A stretch of DNA of 64,000 nt from an uncultured Prevotella sp. (GCA_944321295.1 CALUKU010000005.1:1-64000); one strand, 5' to 3'. Shown: positions 1-9,316, counted from the stretch's first letter. The notes: generated by a model not told the origin, from the letters alone. Program-made: numbers and translations.

Positions 1-62
1 TACGCGCTAGCACTTCCAATTGATTCTTTTCCATAAAGCAAAGGTCGGAATTATTAGGGATT

Positions 63-1658
63 TTGAAAAATAAATCCTTACTGAATTTCTACTGCCCCCT
101 CATAACCATGCCTTCTAAGGGTGGCGTAGGCCTGCCTGTGGAGTTCTCATACAGAAGCAACGTTGAGGGACAGCCGTCAGTCAGCACCGACGGCGGCACG
201 CTGTCGGATAACGCGATAACATGGGAAACGCCGGGACTGAAGACCGTGGTGGTGACGGTTAACTCGCTGCGCAGCGAACATAAGATTTTGATAAAAGCCA
301 AGCCAGATCTTGACTTTGCGCTGCCCGACAAGGCCATTGGCGGCTCGGTGCTGACGGTGGCGCTGCCAGAGGCCGCGGCTTCGGCTTACGGTGAGGCGCG
401 GATGACCGTCAACGGCGACTCTGCCATGATTGACGCCGCCGCCGGCACGGCCGTGATTACCATGCCACGCGTTGACGGCAAGGCCGAGGTGAGGCTGGCC
501 TGCGAAGACGACGTGTTCGGCATGGTGGAGGTGGTAAAGGCCATCGACGTGGTAGGCTCGGCGTTCCGCCCGGAGATAGCCATGGTGACCGTGAGCGACG
601 GACGTAATGTCGTGAGCTGGGACGCCGCAATGCCCCTGCCTGCCGACGGCGTGCTTGACGGCACGGTGAACGTTTATCGTGAAACAAACATGGCTGACGA
701 GTATGAGAAGGCGGCCGTGGTAAGCCTGGCCGACGGGCGGTATGTTGACGCCGAGAGCCGGCCCGACGTGAAGACGACGCGCTACATGCTGACGATGAAC
801 ACCGCCGTCGGCGGCGAAACGCAGCCTGGACGAGTGCACGGCAACATTCACGTGATGATAAACCGCGGCCTCGGCAATGACATCAACCTGCACTGGCTGC
901 CTTACACGGGCGCTGACGTGGCACAATACACTATTTTGGCTGGTACGTCGGCTGACGACTTGGCCGTGCTTGACGTCATATCTGGCAACTCGCAGAGCTT
1001 CACACACAAGCGCGACGGCGACACGCCAATGCTTTATTCGTTGGCATATACGTTGAAGCAGGACGCGCCGGCCGCATCAGCCCGTAGCCGCAACTCTTCG
1101 GCCGAGGGCCGCTCTAACGTCATAAGCTCGGCCGAGGCTTACGGCGTGACGATGGTTGAGGCCATCGAGATAACGAGCGTTGAGGGAACGATGGCCGTCG
1201 ACGCCACCCGGCCCTCGATACGCCTTAAGGCCGTTGTGGCTCCTGCCGTAGCCACCATAGCCAATGTGGAGTGGAGCATTATTGACGGTGGAAACCTTGC
1301 CGGGATAAGTCCTGAAGGCGTGTTGAGCGTAAAGCCCAATGCCGCTGGCGGCAACGTAAGGGTGCAGGCGAGGGCCGTTGACGGTTCGGGCGTTACGCAA
1401 GAGGCTGATGTCACAGTAGGTTCGTATACGCATATTGCCGGCGCGTGCGCGGGCGACGGGCAGGTCGTAATCGGCGTGCGCGGCCGCACGGTCATGATTG
1501 ACGGCATGCCTGACAATACGGACGTTCTGATAACCGACGTCGCAGGACGCGTAGAATACAGGAGCACGACGGGCGGAAGCCTCCGCATCAGCCCGCTGCC
1601 TGCGGGTGTGCACATAGTGCGCGCCGGCGGCAAGACGGCTAAAGTGATAGTGCGCTGA
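63..1658 (+). CDS. Secreted-type multidomain protein with T9SS-like C-terminal domain
   Basis: The product has no enzymatic motif I recognise. It reads as a chain of beta-sandwich modules: a PKD/Ig-like segment at about residues 10-80, an Fn3-like pair at about 170-340, a Big_2-like domain at about 365-455, and a last 60 residues ending in an AGRVEY...LPAGVHIVR...KVIVR pattern. That tail matches type IX secretion sorting domains of Bacteroidota, so export across the outer membrane is inferred. The only in-frame start after the stop at 21-23 is TTG at 63, and the N-terminus has no signal peptide, which a T9SS substrate needs. The reading frame may therefore be the 3' part of a longer or frameshifted gene. 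It is followed by a strong terminator. The coding call is firm; the start is doubtful. Confidence 0.75.
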   Translation: MKNKSLLNFYCPLITMPSKGGVGLPVEFSYRSNVEGQPSVSTDGGTLSDNAITWETPGLKTVVVTVNSLRSEHKILIKAKPDLDFALPDKAIGGSVLTVALPEAAASAYGEARMTVNGDSAMIDAAAGTAVITMPRVDGKAEVRLACEDDVFGMVEVVKAIDVVGSAFRPEIAMVTVSDGRNVVSWDAAMPLPADGVLDGTVNVYRETNMADEYEKAAVVSLADGRYVDAESRPDVKTTRYMLTMNTAVGGETQPGRVHGNIHVMINRGLGNDINLHWLPYTGADVAQYTILAGTSADDLAVLDVISGNSQSFTHKRDGDTPMLYSLAYTLKQDAPAASARSRNSSAEGRSNVISSAEAYGVTMVEAIEITSVEGTMAVDATRPSIRLKAVVAPAVATIANVEWSIIDGGNLAGISPEGVLSVKPNAAGGNVRVQARAVDGSGVTQEADVTVGSYTHIAGACAGDGQVVIGVRGRTVMIDGMPDNTDVLITDVAGRVEYRSTTGGSLRISPLPAGVHIVRAGGKTAKVIVR

Positions 1659-1674
1659 CGCCGGATATACGATA

Positions 1675-1709
1675 AAAGGCGCCCTCCGGCATTGCCGGAG
1701 GGCGCCTTT
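1675..1709. terminator. Bidirectional intrinsic terminator
   Basis: A perfect 15-17 bp stem (AAAGGCGCCCTCCGGCA and its complement, 1675-1691/1693-1709) with A and T runs at its foot lies between the convergent genes ending at 1658 and 1746, so it can serve both. Confidence 0.85.
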
Positions 1710-1745
1710 CGTTAGGTTGTCAGTATTCATGCGTGAAGCGCGCTG

Positions 1746-2177
1746 TCATCTCTGCCACCAGCGCTTCTTCTTAGGCGCGTCGTCGTGAGTCGGCCCGCCG
1801 CGGCGCTCCATCATGATGTCATAATAACTCTTGTGCTCGGTTATCATGCGGTAGATGGTGCCCCAGTCGGGCAGTCCGCCTATGTTGCGGTCGTCGATGA
1901 AGAGGTCTGCCTTCAGTTTGCGGGAGTAGAAGTTGTTGTTCTCCGTCCCGCGCTCCTCGGGATAATCCTTGTTGACGGCGTAGAACTCCACCCCGCGCTC
2001 GCGGCACCAGTTGACGGCGTCGTCGAGCAGCTTGCCCTCGCGCACCGACCAGAGAATCAGCTTGTGGCGGTCGGCTATGAGCATTTTCAGCGTTTCCGTG
2101 GCGAAGGGCAGCTCGTTGCCTATCTCGGGATACCTGTGTTCTACTATCGTTCCGTCAAAGTCTACTGCTATTGTCAT
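1746..2177 (-). CDS. HAD-superfamily hydrolase, small (BT0820-like)
   Basis: The 143-residue protein opens with VDFDGT (residues 5-10), the HAD nucleophile motif I with paired aspartates. A LILWSVREG segment near residue 40 fits motif II, and LFIDDRNIG near residue 92 fits the acidic motif IV. Its size is that of small cap-less Bacteroidota HAD phosphatases. It is the last gene of the rmlA-wzc minus-strand run, 44 nt after wzc, so it may act on a sugar phosphate or a polymer intermediate; that is inference from position only. The C-terminus is basic and low in complexity (KKKRWWQR). Substrate is unknown. Confidence 0.85.
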   Translation of the reverse strand: MTIAVDFDGTIVEHRYPEIGNELPFATETLKMLIADRHKLILWSVREGKLLDDAVNWCRERGVEFYAVNKDYPEERGTENNNFYSRKLKADLFIDDRNIGGLPDWGTIYRMITEHKSYYDIMMERRGGPTHDDAPKKKRWWQR

Positions 2178-2221
2178 ACGTCGTTTCCTAATGGTTGTTT
2201 ACATTGATGGCTGCCGCACGG

Positions 2222-4729
2222 TTATCTCTTTACCGAGTCGTCGTCGTTCTTGCCGTAGTGGCTGTTGGCGTAGTTGCCGTAGCTGCCGTAAGAGCCGTAC
2301 GTGCCGCCCTTGCCGTAATGGCCGTAGCGTCCGTACTTGCCGTACTTACCATAGCCGTAGTCGTAGCCGTACTTCTTTTCCGACAGGTCGATGCCGTTGA
2401 TGGCTATGCACATGTTGGGCAGCTTATTGTCGGCGGCGAGGCTGTTGATGAGGTTGAAGCTGACTTTCGGCGTGTAGTCGGCACGGCACATGTAGATGCA
2501 GATGTCGGCGAACTTGCCTATTTGCAGCGTGTCGGTGACGAGGCCTACGGGGGCCGAGTCTATCAGCACGTAGTCGTAGTGCTGCTTAAGCTCGGTTATC
2601 ACCTTCTCGAGCGACGGGCGTGAGACGAGCTCCGTCGGGTTAGGCGGTATCGGGCCGGCCATGAGCAGGTCGAGCTTGTCGTTTATCTCTGACGGCACGA
2701 CTTGCGTCTTGACGTCTTCCCAGCCGGGGTTCTCCATCGTCAGCAGGCGCGTTATGCCGTTGGTGTAGTTGTTGATCTTGAACAGCTCGGCAAGGCGCGG
2801 CTTACGTATGTCAAGGCCGATTAATACTACCTTCTTGCCGAGCAGGGCGAAGCTTACGGCAAGGTTGGCGGCGGTGAACGTCTTTCCTTCGCCTGACGTG
2901 GACGAGGTGAACAGGAGAACGTTCTGTCCGGGCTTGAGCATGAACTGGATGTTTGTACGCATCGAGCGGAAGATTTCCTCCATCTGGTTGTTCTGGTTCT
3001 CGTGCACTACGATGTCTGCTCTTGTCTTGGCCTTGTCGCTCGCTACTACTATGTCGGCGATGATCGGCAACTTCGTGAGGTTGGCAACGTCGTCGTGGCC
3101 TTCAATCCTGTAGCGCAGGAAGCTCAGGACGTAAAGGATTCCCGACGGGATGGCCAAGCCCATGAACAGCGCGATCAGCATGATTATGCTGCCCTTGGGG
3201 CTTATCTTCTTGTCAAACTGCGGCTTCTCTATGAGTTTTGCCTTGTCGGCCGTGGCAGCAAGCGATATCGAGTTCTCCTCGCGTTTCTGCAGGAGCATGA
3301 GGTAAAGTCCTGACTTTACTTCCTGCTGGCGGCCAATCTGTGTGAGTATGCGTTCCTGCTCGGGCGCCTTCGTCACCTCTGTGTCGTATATGCCGAGCTG
3401 CTCTTTTATGGCGTCGCGCTGTATCACGAGTCCCTTGCGGGCCTGCTGCAGGGCCTGCTGTATGCTTGCCTGCATGTCGTCGAGCTGTGTGGTAAGCTCC
3501 ATTACCACGGGGCTGTTCTCTGATGCGGTGCGCAGCAGTCGGTTGCGTTCGAGCGCAATCTTGTTGTACTCGTTGATGAGCGACGTCGAGGCCTCGTCCT
3601 GCAGGCCTATGTTCGACGGCAGCACCTGGTGCTTGTTGCCGGGACGGTTGGCGAAGTTGATGAGGCTTCCGATAAGTGAAATCTGCGTGTTGGCCTCGTT
3701 GAGCTTCTGTTCGTAGGCCGACGTGTTGGTCGACGTCGTCATAGCGTCAAGCTGCAGCTCCATCAGTTTGTTGCGGCGCTTGTAGCTCTCGAGCGCTCCG
3801 TCGGTGGTGCTCAGCTCGGCGTCGATTTTTCTCAGGCGGTCGTTGATGAACTCTTCGGTCCTTACGGCTATCTCGTTCTTGTCTTCGTTGGCCTGCCTGT
3901 TGTAACATGTTACGAGCTGGTTGATGTAGTCCATGCTGCGCTTGATGTTCTCTCCCTGCAGCTGGATGTTGAACACCGACGAGGTTTTAGACGTAAGTTC
4001 GGCCGACATGCTCTTGATGTAAGAGTGGGCGGTCTTTTGCGGCGAGTTGATATATACTATCAACGTTTCGCCGTCTTCAAGGGTGTAACGGCTGTTTTTG
4101 GTGAGCGTTATGTTGCCCACCTGGGTGCGGATTATAGCCGGCAGCTTAGTCAGCGTCTTGTTGATTTCAAACGGGCCGCTTGAAGTCACTTCGTCGACGG
4201 CGATGAAATACGTGCCGCTGATTTTGTATTCAGAGCCTTTACTGGTTATCTTCAACTCGATGGGGGCGTTAAGCTTATCAAGGTGCTCAAAGTCCATGTC
4301 GGCGTTGATGGGCTGCTCCTTGTACACCAGCTTTTTCTTTACGCTACCTTTTATATAATAATTGGCGTAAAGCTTGAGGTCGCGGATGGCCTGCTCGGCG
4401 ACGGTTGTCGATGTCAGGATCTCCTGTTCGTTCTCGACACCGTAGTTGTTGCTTATTATTCCGAGGTTCGACATGCTCTCGAGCGCCTGCATGGCACCGC
4501 CGCCTCCGCGCTTGTCGCTGTTGTCATCTTTGATGAGCAGTTTTGCCGTGACGTTATACACGGGCGTAGAGTAGCGCAGGTAAAGGAAGCCTACGCCCAC
4601 GCAGATTATGACTGACAAAAGGAACCATTTCCAGTTGAGGATAAATGCTTTGAAAATGGCTTGGAAATTGAACGATGACTGCTCTTCGCCGTTCTCCTGC
4701 TGCTTGATGTCGTTGCTAAGTTCGTTCAT
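2222..4729 (-). CDS. Wzc-type polysaccharide co-polymerase / BY-kinase
   Basis: This inner-membrane protein would control chain length and export of a capsular or exopolysaccharide. It has an N-terminal Wzz domain with TM1 at about residues 31-51, a long periplasmic coiled region, TM2 at about 514-536, and a cytoplasmic tyrosine kinase domain. That domain shows Walker A SGEGKT (612-617), Walker A' near 634-645 (VVLIGLDIRKPR) and Walker B VLIDSAP (721-727). The last 51 residues form a tyrosine cluster built from YGK/YGS/YGH triplets, the usual autophosphorylation tail. It follows rmlA by 21 nt and shares its promoter. Its outer-membrane partner type (Wza-like) is encoded separately at 41971-42768. 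A cognate phosphatase is not obvious nearby. Confidence 0.93.
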   Translation of the reverse strand: MNELSNDIKQQENGEEQSSFNFQAIFKAFILNWKWFLLSVIICVGVGFLYLRYSTPVYNVTAKLLIKDDNSDKRGGGGAMQALESMSNLGIISNNYGVENEQEILTSTTVAEQAIRDLKLYANYYIKGSVKKKLVYKEQPINADMDFEHLDKLNAPIELKITSKGSEYKISGTYFIAVDEVTSSGPFEINKTLTKLPAIIRTQVGNITLTKNSRYTLEDGETLIVYINSPQKTAHSYIKSMSAELTSKTSSVFNIQLQGENIKRSMDYINQLVTCYNRQANEDKNEIAVRTEEFINDRLRKIDAELSTTDGALESYKRRNKLMELQLDAMTTSTNTSAYEQKLNEANTQISLIGSLINFANRPGNKHQVLPSNIGLQDEASTSLINEYNKIALERNRLLRTASENSPVVMELTTQLDDMQASIQQALQQARKGLVIQRDAIKEQLGIYDTEVTKAPEQERILTQIGRQQEVKSGLYLMLLQKREENSISLAATADKAKLIEKPQFDKKISPKGSIIMLIALFMGLAIPSGILYVLSFLRYRIEGHDDVANLTKLPIIADIVVASDKAKTRADIVVHENQNNQMEEIFRSMRTNIQFMLKPGQNVLLFTSSTSGEGKTFTAANLAVSFALLGKKVVLIGLDIRKPRLAELFKINNYTNGITRLLTMENPGWEDVKTQVVPSEINDKLDLLMAGPIPPNPTELVSRPSLEKVITELKQHYDYVLIDSAPVGLVTDTLQIGKFADICIYMCRADYTPKVSFNLINSLAADNKLPNMCIAINGIDLSEKKYGYDYGYGKYGKYGRYGHYGKGGTYGSYGSYGNYANSHYGKNDDDSVKR

Positions 4730-4750
4730 CTATAGATGTTTTTGTATTGG

Positions 4751-5632
4751 TTATTGGTTTTCCGAAACTAAACTCATAAGGTATTTGCCGTAGTCGTTCT
4801 TGACCATCGGCTGGGCCACGGCCTTAAGCTTTTCTGCGTCAATCCAGCCGTTGTTGAATGCGATTTCCTCAAGACATGCTATCTTGAGGCCTTGGCGCTT
4901 CTCGATAACCTCGATGAATGTCGAGGCTTCGCTCAGGCTGTCGTGCGTGCCTGTGTCAAGCCACGCGAAGCCGCGCTGCAGCGTCTGCACTTTCAGGCTG
5001 CCGCGGTTAAGGTATTCCTGGTTGACTGATGTGATTTCAAGCTCTCCGCGCTTGCTGGGCTTGATGTTCTTTGCTATTTCCACTACGCTGTTTGGGTAGA
5101 AATAAAGACCTACCACGGCATAGTTGCTCTTCGGGTGCTCCGGCTTTTCTTCAATGCTCAGGCAGTTGCCGTCCTTGTCGAACTCGGCCACGCCGTAACG
5201 CTCCGGGTCGTTGACATAATAGCCGAACACCGTAGCCTTGCCTTCCTTTTCGGCGGCTGTCACGCTGTTGTGCAACATCGCAGAGAAGCCTGCTCCGTGG
5301 AAAATATTGTCGCCGAGGACGAGGCAAACGCTGTCGTCACCGATGAATTTCTCACCTATTATAAACGCTTGGGCCAAGCCGTCGGGCGAAGGCTGCTCGG
5401 CGTATTCGAAGCTGACGCCGAAATCAGAGCCGTCGCCAAGCAGGCGCTTGAAACCCGGAAGGTCGTAGGGCGTCGAGATGATGAGTATCTCTTTTATTCC
5501 GGCAAGCATCAGCACTGATATCGGATAATATATCATCGGCTTGTCGAAAATAGGTATCAACTGCTTACTGATTCCTTTTGTAATCGGGTATAACCTGGTA
5601 CCTGAGCCACCCGCAAGTACGATTCCTTTCAT
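4751..5632 (-). CDS. rfbA: Glucose-1-phosphate thymidylyltransferase (RmlA)
   Basis: It makes dTDP-glucose from glucose-1-phosphate and dTTP, the first step of the dTDP-rhamnose pathway, in the cytoplasm. The 293-residue length is standard. The nucleotide-binding GGSGTRL motif is at residues 8-14, followed by [18 protein letters not shown], and VLGDNIFHG provides the metal-binding aspartate near residue 110. The other rml genes are not in this window. It is the first gene of an operon with wzc and the HAD hydrolase; a promoter with both Bacteroidota boxes lies 72-103 nt upstream of its ATG. Confidence 0.95.
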   Translation of the reverse strand: MKGIVLAGGSGTRLYPITKGISKQLIPIFDKPMIYYPISVLMLAGIKEILIISTPYDLPGFKRLLGDGSDFGVSFEYAEQPSPDGLAQAFIIGEKFIGDDSVCLVLGDNIFHGAGFSAMLHNSVTAAEKEGKATVFGYYVNDPERYGVAEFDKDGNCLSIEEKPEHPKSNYAVVGLYFYPNSVVEIAKNIKPSKRGELEITSVNQEYLNRGSLKVQTLQRGFAWLDTGTHDSLSEASTFIEVIEKRQGLKIACLEEIAFNNGWIDAEKLKAVAQPMVKNDYGKYLMSLVSENQ

Positions 5633-5703
5633 TTTTTTGTAAATATAAATTCCTTATTGTTCTTGTGTATTATCGGCCGGAAACTTTCCGGCCATTATCC
5701 GTG

Positions 5704-5735
5704 CAAAGGTATAATAAAAATCGATAATAATCAAA
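5704..5735 (-). promoter_or_regulatory. Promoter of rfbA-wzc operon
   Basis: On the minus strand TAccTTTG (5704-5711) is preceded by TTTG (5732-5735) with a 20-nt spacer, the Bacteroidota -7/-33 pattern. It sits back to back with the plus-strand promoter of the unknown gene at 5828. Confidence 0.75.
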
Positions 5736-5741
5736 TTTTAT

Positions 5742-5772
5742 TTTGCTTTTTGAGCCATTTGATGTATTTTTG
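5742..5772 (+). promoter_or_regulatory. Promoter of conserved unknown gene
   Basis: TTTG (5742-5745), a 19-nt spacer and TATTTTTG (5765-5772) match the Bacteroidota consensus; the ATG follows 55 nt later. Confidence 0.75.
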
Positions 5773-5827
5773 CACGTGCATTTATCATGAGGGCTTAGGC
5801 CCCGTTAACATTTCAGATAGTTAAAGT

Positions 5828-6457
5828 ATGGGATTTTTAAGCAAATTGTTCGGAAAAAGCAATAGTAAAGAGCATAAAATCGGCGGTATGGAAGACTACA
5901 TGACGCTTGTGCGGGTGTATCTTGAGGCCGCAATCGCAGAGAACGTCGGCATTACAAACCTTGCCATGCTGCCCGACCTGCGCATGTTTAAGGCAACGCT
6001 GCATGTGCCGACGCTCAACAACAAGCTCGGCGTGGGCGAGAAGAAGCACTGTAAGAAGATGTTGCAGGACCTCTACAAGACCGACGACATGTTTTTCAAG
6101 GAGCTTGACCAGAGTATACGCAAGAACTGCCGCAAGATACAGGATGTGCAGACTTACCTTGTGCAATTCCAGAATTTCACGCAGGACACCATGATGCTCA
6201 TGGGCAACCTGATGAAGTTCAAGCTGCGTGTGCCTTCGTTCATGAAGAAGGCTATATACGGAATGACGGAGAAGACGGTTGCCGACATATTCAACAAGAA
6301 CGACTACAAGGACGCCGGCGTAATGAAGACCGTCGTTTCGATACGTACATATAACAAGCGTCTGGGCTTCAGCCAGAAGTGGATTACCGACTTTGTATAC
6401 CAAGTGGTGATGCTCGCCAAGAAGGAGCCTCGTCCCAATACTGAGGACGATAAGTAA
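5828..6457 (+). CDS. Conserved-looking protein of unknown function, 209 aa
   Basis: I do not recognise this family. The protein is soluble-looking and basic, with no signal peptide or membrane segment. It starts MGFLSKLFGK, a short amphipathic basic N-terminus that could touch the membrane. It is rich in predicted helix, with many Lys and Met residues (for example MMLMGNLMKFKLRVP near residue 120), and ends in an acidic EDDK tail. It is monocistronic, with its own promoter at 5742-5772 and a weak hairpin after the stop. Codon use resembles its neighbours, so it looks native. It stands just upstream of the coiled-coil/zapA/rny operon, but there is no direct evidence for a shared role. Confidence 0.8.
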   Translation: MGFLSKLFGKSNSKEHKIGGMEDYMTLVRVYLEAAIAENVGITNLAMLPDLRMFKATLHVPTLNNKLGVGEKKHCKKMLQDLYKTDDMFFKELDQSIRKNCRKIQDVQTYLVQFQNFTQDTMMLMGNLMKFKLRVPSFMKKAIYGMTEKTVADIFNKNDYKDAGVMKTVVSIRTYNKRLGFSQKWITDFVYQVVMLAKKEPRPNTEDDK

Positions 6458-6475
6458 GCGCAATGTGTTGTTCAA

Positions 6476-6528
6476 CGTAGCAAAGCAATCACGCAAGCAG
6501 TTTGCTACGGCTAATGCTTGATTTTTCT
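6476..6528 (+). terminator. Possible weak terminator
   Basis: CGTAGCAAA (6476-6484) pairs with TTTGCTACG (6501-6509), loop 16 nt, and a short T run follows at 6522-6526. Suggestive only. Confidence 0.4.
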
Positions 6529-6547
6529 TAAAATACGTTGAATAAAT

Positions 6548-6578
6548 TTTGCGATATGATAAAAATGACCTAATTTTG
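6548..6578 (+). promoter_or_regulatory. Promoter of coiled-coil/zapA/rny operon
   Basis: TTTG (6548-6551), 19-nt spacer, TAATTTTG (6571-6578). Transcription would start near 6585, leaving a leader of only about 12 nt before the ATG at 6597 and disfavouring the TTG at 6591. Confidence 0.75.
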
Positions 6579-6596
6579 TAGTCAAAATTCTTGCCG

Positions 6597-6890
6597 ATGG
6601 CTGACAATGACAAAATCATGGCTCTGTTTACGACCCGCGTGAGGCAGATGATTCTTCAATACAATGAGTTGAAGAAAGAGAACGACGAGCTTTACGCCAT
6701 GGTCGACAAACGCGATGAGGAGTTGAAGCGCCTCAGGGAGAGCCTTGAACAGGCACGCAAGGATTACGAAAGCCTGAAGACGGCCAAGATGATGGAAATC
6801 AGCGACGGCGACATGGAGTCGGCCAAGCGCAGGCTGTCGGGCCTCATAAGGGAGGTCAATAAGTGTATCACGCTGCTTAGCGGAAAATGA
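6597..6890 (+). CDS. Small coiled-coil protein upstream of zapA
   Basis: This 97-residue protein is almost entirely heptad-like helix (residues 12-65, LKKENDELYAMVDKRDEELKRL and onward), with no membrane segment. ATG 6597 was chosen over TTG 6591 because it fits the promoter. It is the first gene of a tight operon with zapA (9 nt gap) and rny. In Bacteroidota a small coiled-coil gene at this position is common, and partnership with ZapA in the Z-ring, in the manner of ZapB, is plausible but inferred from size, structure and position rather than from a recognised domain. Confidence 0.8.
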   Translation: MADNDKIMALFTTRVRQMILQYNELKKENDELYAMVDKRDEELKRLRESLEQARKDYESLKTAKMMEISDGDMESAKRRLSGLIREVNKCITLLSGK

Positions 6891-6899
6891 TGCGTGGTG

Positions 6900-7226
6900 A
6901 TGGACGGAGAAAACAACAAATTACATATAAGATTGCACGTTTACGACACGGACATTCCGGTAACCGTTTTGCCGGAGGACGAGCCTTATTGCCGTAACGC
7001 CGCAAAACTTATCACCGAGAAGGTGAACGCGTTGTCCGAGCGGTTCAAGACCTCAAGGAGCGAGAAGGACATTCTTTACATGGCAATGCTCGACATTGCC
7101 ATAAGCCTCGAGCTTGAGAAAGACCGCAACGACACCGGCCCCTACAACGATATTCTCACTAAAATCACAGCTGAAATAGAGGACGCATTGGGCGTGAAAG
7201 GCACTTCGGGCGATAACGGGAAGTGA
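6900..7226 (+). CDS. zapA: Cell division protein ZapA
   Basis: ZapA binds FtsZ and bundles protofilaments at the division site. The 108-residue protein has the family layout: a small N-terminal domain with a LHIRLHVYDTDIPV strand pair and the DEPYCRNAAKLITEKVN helix, then a long helix (residues 40-75, with DILYMAMLDIAISLE) for dimer and tetramer formation. I chose ATG 6900; GTG 6894 two codons earlier is possible. It is cotranscribed with the coiled-coil gene and, after 27 nt, rny. Confidence 0.88.
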   Translation: MDGENNKLHIRLHVYDTDIPVTVLPEDEPYCRNAAKLITEKVNALSERFKTSRSEKDILYMAMLDIAISLELEKDRNDTGPYNDILTKITAEIEDALGVKGTSGDNGK

Positions 7227-7253
7227 GAATATTAACATTAACCAACAACGATA

Positions 7254-8789
7254 ATGATATTAAATATTGTGATTGCCGCAGTGGCTCTCGTGTTAGGAGG
7301 GCTTGCGGGCTACTTCGTATTCAGGTATGTACTTACCGGGAAATACAAGGAAATGATAAGCGCAGCCGAGAAGGCGGCCGACGTGTTGAAAGAGAAGAAA
7401 ATGCTGGAGGTTAAGGAGAAGTTCCTCAACAAGAAGGCAGAGCTAGAGAAAGAGGTGCAGAGCCGCAACCAGAAGATACAGCAGAGCGAAAACCGCCTGA
7501 AGCAGAGGGAGCTCTCGCTGAACCAGCGCCAGGACGAGCTGGGCCGCAGGAAGCAAGACCTCGACCAGCAGCAGCAGCGCATCGACAACGAGAAGAAGTT
7601 GCTGCAGCTGAGGCAGGACGAGCTCGACAAGATGCAGCTGCAGGAGCGCGAGAAGCTGGAGGAACTCTCCGGCCTGAGCGCCGACGAGGCCAAGAGCCGC
7701 CTGGTGGAGAGCCTCAAGGACGAGGCCCGCACCGACGCCGCCAGCTACGTCAACGAGATTATGGACGAGGCGAAGCTCAACGCCAACGCGCAGGCTAAGA
7801 AGATTGTGATACAGACGATACAGCGCGTCGCTACGGAAACGGCCATCGAGAACTCGGTGAGCGTGTTCCACATCGACAACGACGAGGTGAAGGGCCGCAT
7901 TATCGGCCGCGAGGGCCGCAACATACGCGCCCTTGAGGCTGCGACGGGCGTCGAAATCGTGGTTGACGACACGCCCGAGGCCATCGTGATATCGGCCTTC
8001 GACCCGATAAGGCGCGAGGTCTGCCGCCTGGCGCTGCACCAGCTCGTGGCCGACGGACGCATCCATCCGGCACGCATCGAGGAGGTTGTTGCCAAGGTGA
8101 AGAAGCAGCTTGAGAACGAAGTGATAGAAACAGGCAAGCGCACGGCTATCGACTTGGGCATACACGGCTTGCATCCCGAACTGATTAGGATTATCGGAAA
8201 GATGAAATACCGCTCAAGCTACGGCCAGAACCTGCTGCAGCACGCACGCGAAACTGCTAACCTCTGCGCCGTGATGGCCTCAGAGCTCGGACTCAACCCG
8301 AAGAAGGCCAAGCGCGCGGGACTCCTGCACGACATCGGCAAGGTGCCCGACGAGGAGAGCGAGCTGCCGCACGCACTCTACGGCGCGAAGATTGCCGAGA
8401 AGTACAAGGAGAAGCCCGACATCGTCAACGCGATAGGCGCCCACCACGACGAGATGGAGATGAACACGCTGCTGGCGCCCATCGTACAGGTGTGCGACGC
8501 CATCAGCGGCGCCCGTCCTGGTGCCCGCCGCGAGATTGTGGAGGCATACATCAAGCGCCTTAACGACCTTGAGGCCATTGCGATGAGCTATCCCGGCGTT
8601 ACCAAGACCTATGCCATACAGGCGGGCCGCGAGCTCAGGGTCATCGTGGGAGCCGACAAGATGGACGACAAGGAAACGGAGATGCTCTCGGGCGAGATTG
8701 CCACGAAGATACAGAACGAGATGACTTATCCCGGCCAGGTGAAGATTACCGTCATACGCGAAACGCGCAGCGTGGCCTACGCGAAGTAG
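7254..8789 (+). CDS. rny: Ribonuclease Y
   Basis: RNase Y is a membrane-anchored endoribonuclease that starts mRNA decay. The sequence shows an N-terminal transmembrane helix (residues 3-26), a long charged coiled coil (about 30-190), a KH domain with [12 protein letters not shown] starting at residue 214, and an HD domain with the metal-binding LLHDIGK (H359-D360). The length of 511 residues is typical. It is the last gene of the zapA operon, which links envelope constriction and RNA turnover by position only, and is followed by a strong terminator. Confidence 0.96.
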   Translation: MILNIVIAAVALVLGGLAGYFVFRYVLTGKYKEMISAAEKAADVLKEKKMLEVKEKFLNKKAELEKEVQSRNQKIQQSENRLKQRELSLNQRQDELGRRKQDLDQQQQRIDNEKKLLQLRQDELDKMQLQEREKLEELSGLSADEAKSRLVESLKDEARTDAASYVNEIMDEAKLNANAQAKKIVIQTIQRVATETAIENSVSVFHIDNDEVKGRIIGREGRNIRALEAATGVEIVVDDTPEAIVISAFDPIRREVCRLALHQLVADGRIHPARIEEVVAKVKKQLENEVIETGKRTAIDLGIHGLHPELIRIIGKMKYRSSYGQNLLQHARETANLCAVMASELGLNPKKAKRAGLLHDIGKVPDEESELPHALYGAKIAEKYKEKPDIVNAIGAHHDEMEMNTLLAPIVQVCDAISGARPGARREIVEAYIKRLNDLEAIAMSYPGVTKTYAIQAGRELRVIVGADKMDDKETEMLSGEIATKIQNEMTYPGQVKITVIRETRSVAYAK

Positions 8790-8823
8790 GCGGCCGCGCC
8801 GCGGAACACGGCCACAGCCATAC

Positions 8824-8861
8824 GGGCGGCCCTTTTGCTAAGCGAAAGGGCCGCCCTTTTT
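8824..8861 (+). terminator. Terminator of the zapA-rny operon
   Basis: GGGCGGCCCTTT (8824-8835) pairs perfectly with AAAGGGCCGCCC (8845-8856), 9-nt loop, followed by five T. Confidence 0.92.
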
Positions 8862-8902
8862 CATACCCATAAGTTTGCGCTTAAACAGAAATACTACATA
8901 TC

Positions 8903-9316
8903 ATGACACTGAAAGACTATCTTAACCGTAACGATAGCTTCGCCGCCGCGGCGGGGGCGAGGCTGGTGGAGGTGCGCGAGGGCTACGCGCGCGCCGAGAT
9001 GACAGTCGCCGCGACGCATCTTAACGCCGGCGGCGTGTGCCAGGGCGGGGCGCTGTTCACTTTGGCCGACCTTGCCCTTGCGGCTGTTATGAACAGCCAC
9101 GGCAGGCTGACGCTGAGCATTGAGAGCACCATTGCGTTCCTGCGTTCGGCCGTGGAGGGCGACGTGCTGACGGCCGAGGCCGTAGAGGCGCATGACCACA
9201 GGCGCATCCCTTACTGCGAGGTGAAGGTACGCAACCAGCGCGGCGAGCTGGTGTGCTCGTTCACGGGGCTGGCCTACCGTAAGGACTGCGACTTTCCTGC
9301 CGAGGGGCTGATGTGA
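8903..9316 (+). CDS. PaaI-like hotdog-fold thioesterase
   Basis: The 137-residue protein matches the PaaI/YbgC-like acyl-CoA thioesterase class. It shows a LNAGGVCQGGALFTLADLA segment (residues 40-58) with the conserved N..G..(H/Q)GG and catalytic Asp region, and a SIESTIAFLRSA strand (about 70-83). It would hydrolyse acyl- or aryl-CoA esters in the cytosol; the substrate cannot be told. A TAAGTTTG -7 box (8870-8877) lies 25 nt upstream of the ATG without a clear -33 box. It is a single-gene unit. Confidence 0.88.
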   Translation: MTLKDYLNRNDSFAAAAGARLVEVREGYARAEMTVAATHLNAGGVCQGGALFTLADLALAAVMNSHGRLTLSIESTIAFLRSAVEGDVLTAEAVEAHDHRRIPYCEVKVRNQRGELVCSFTGLAYRKDCDFPAEGLM

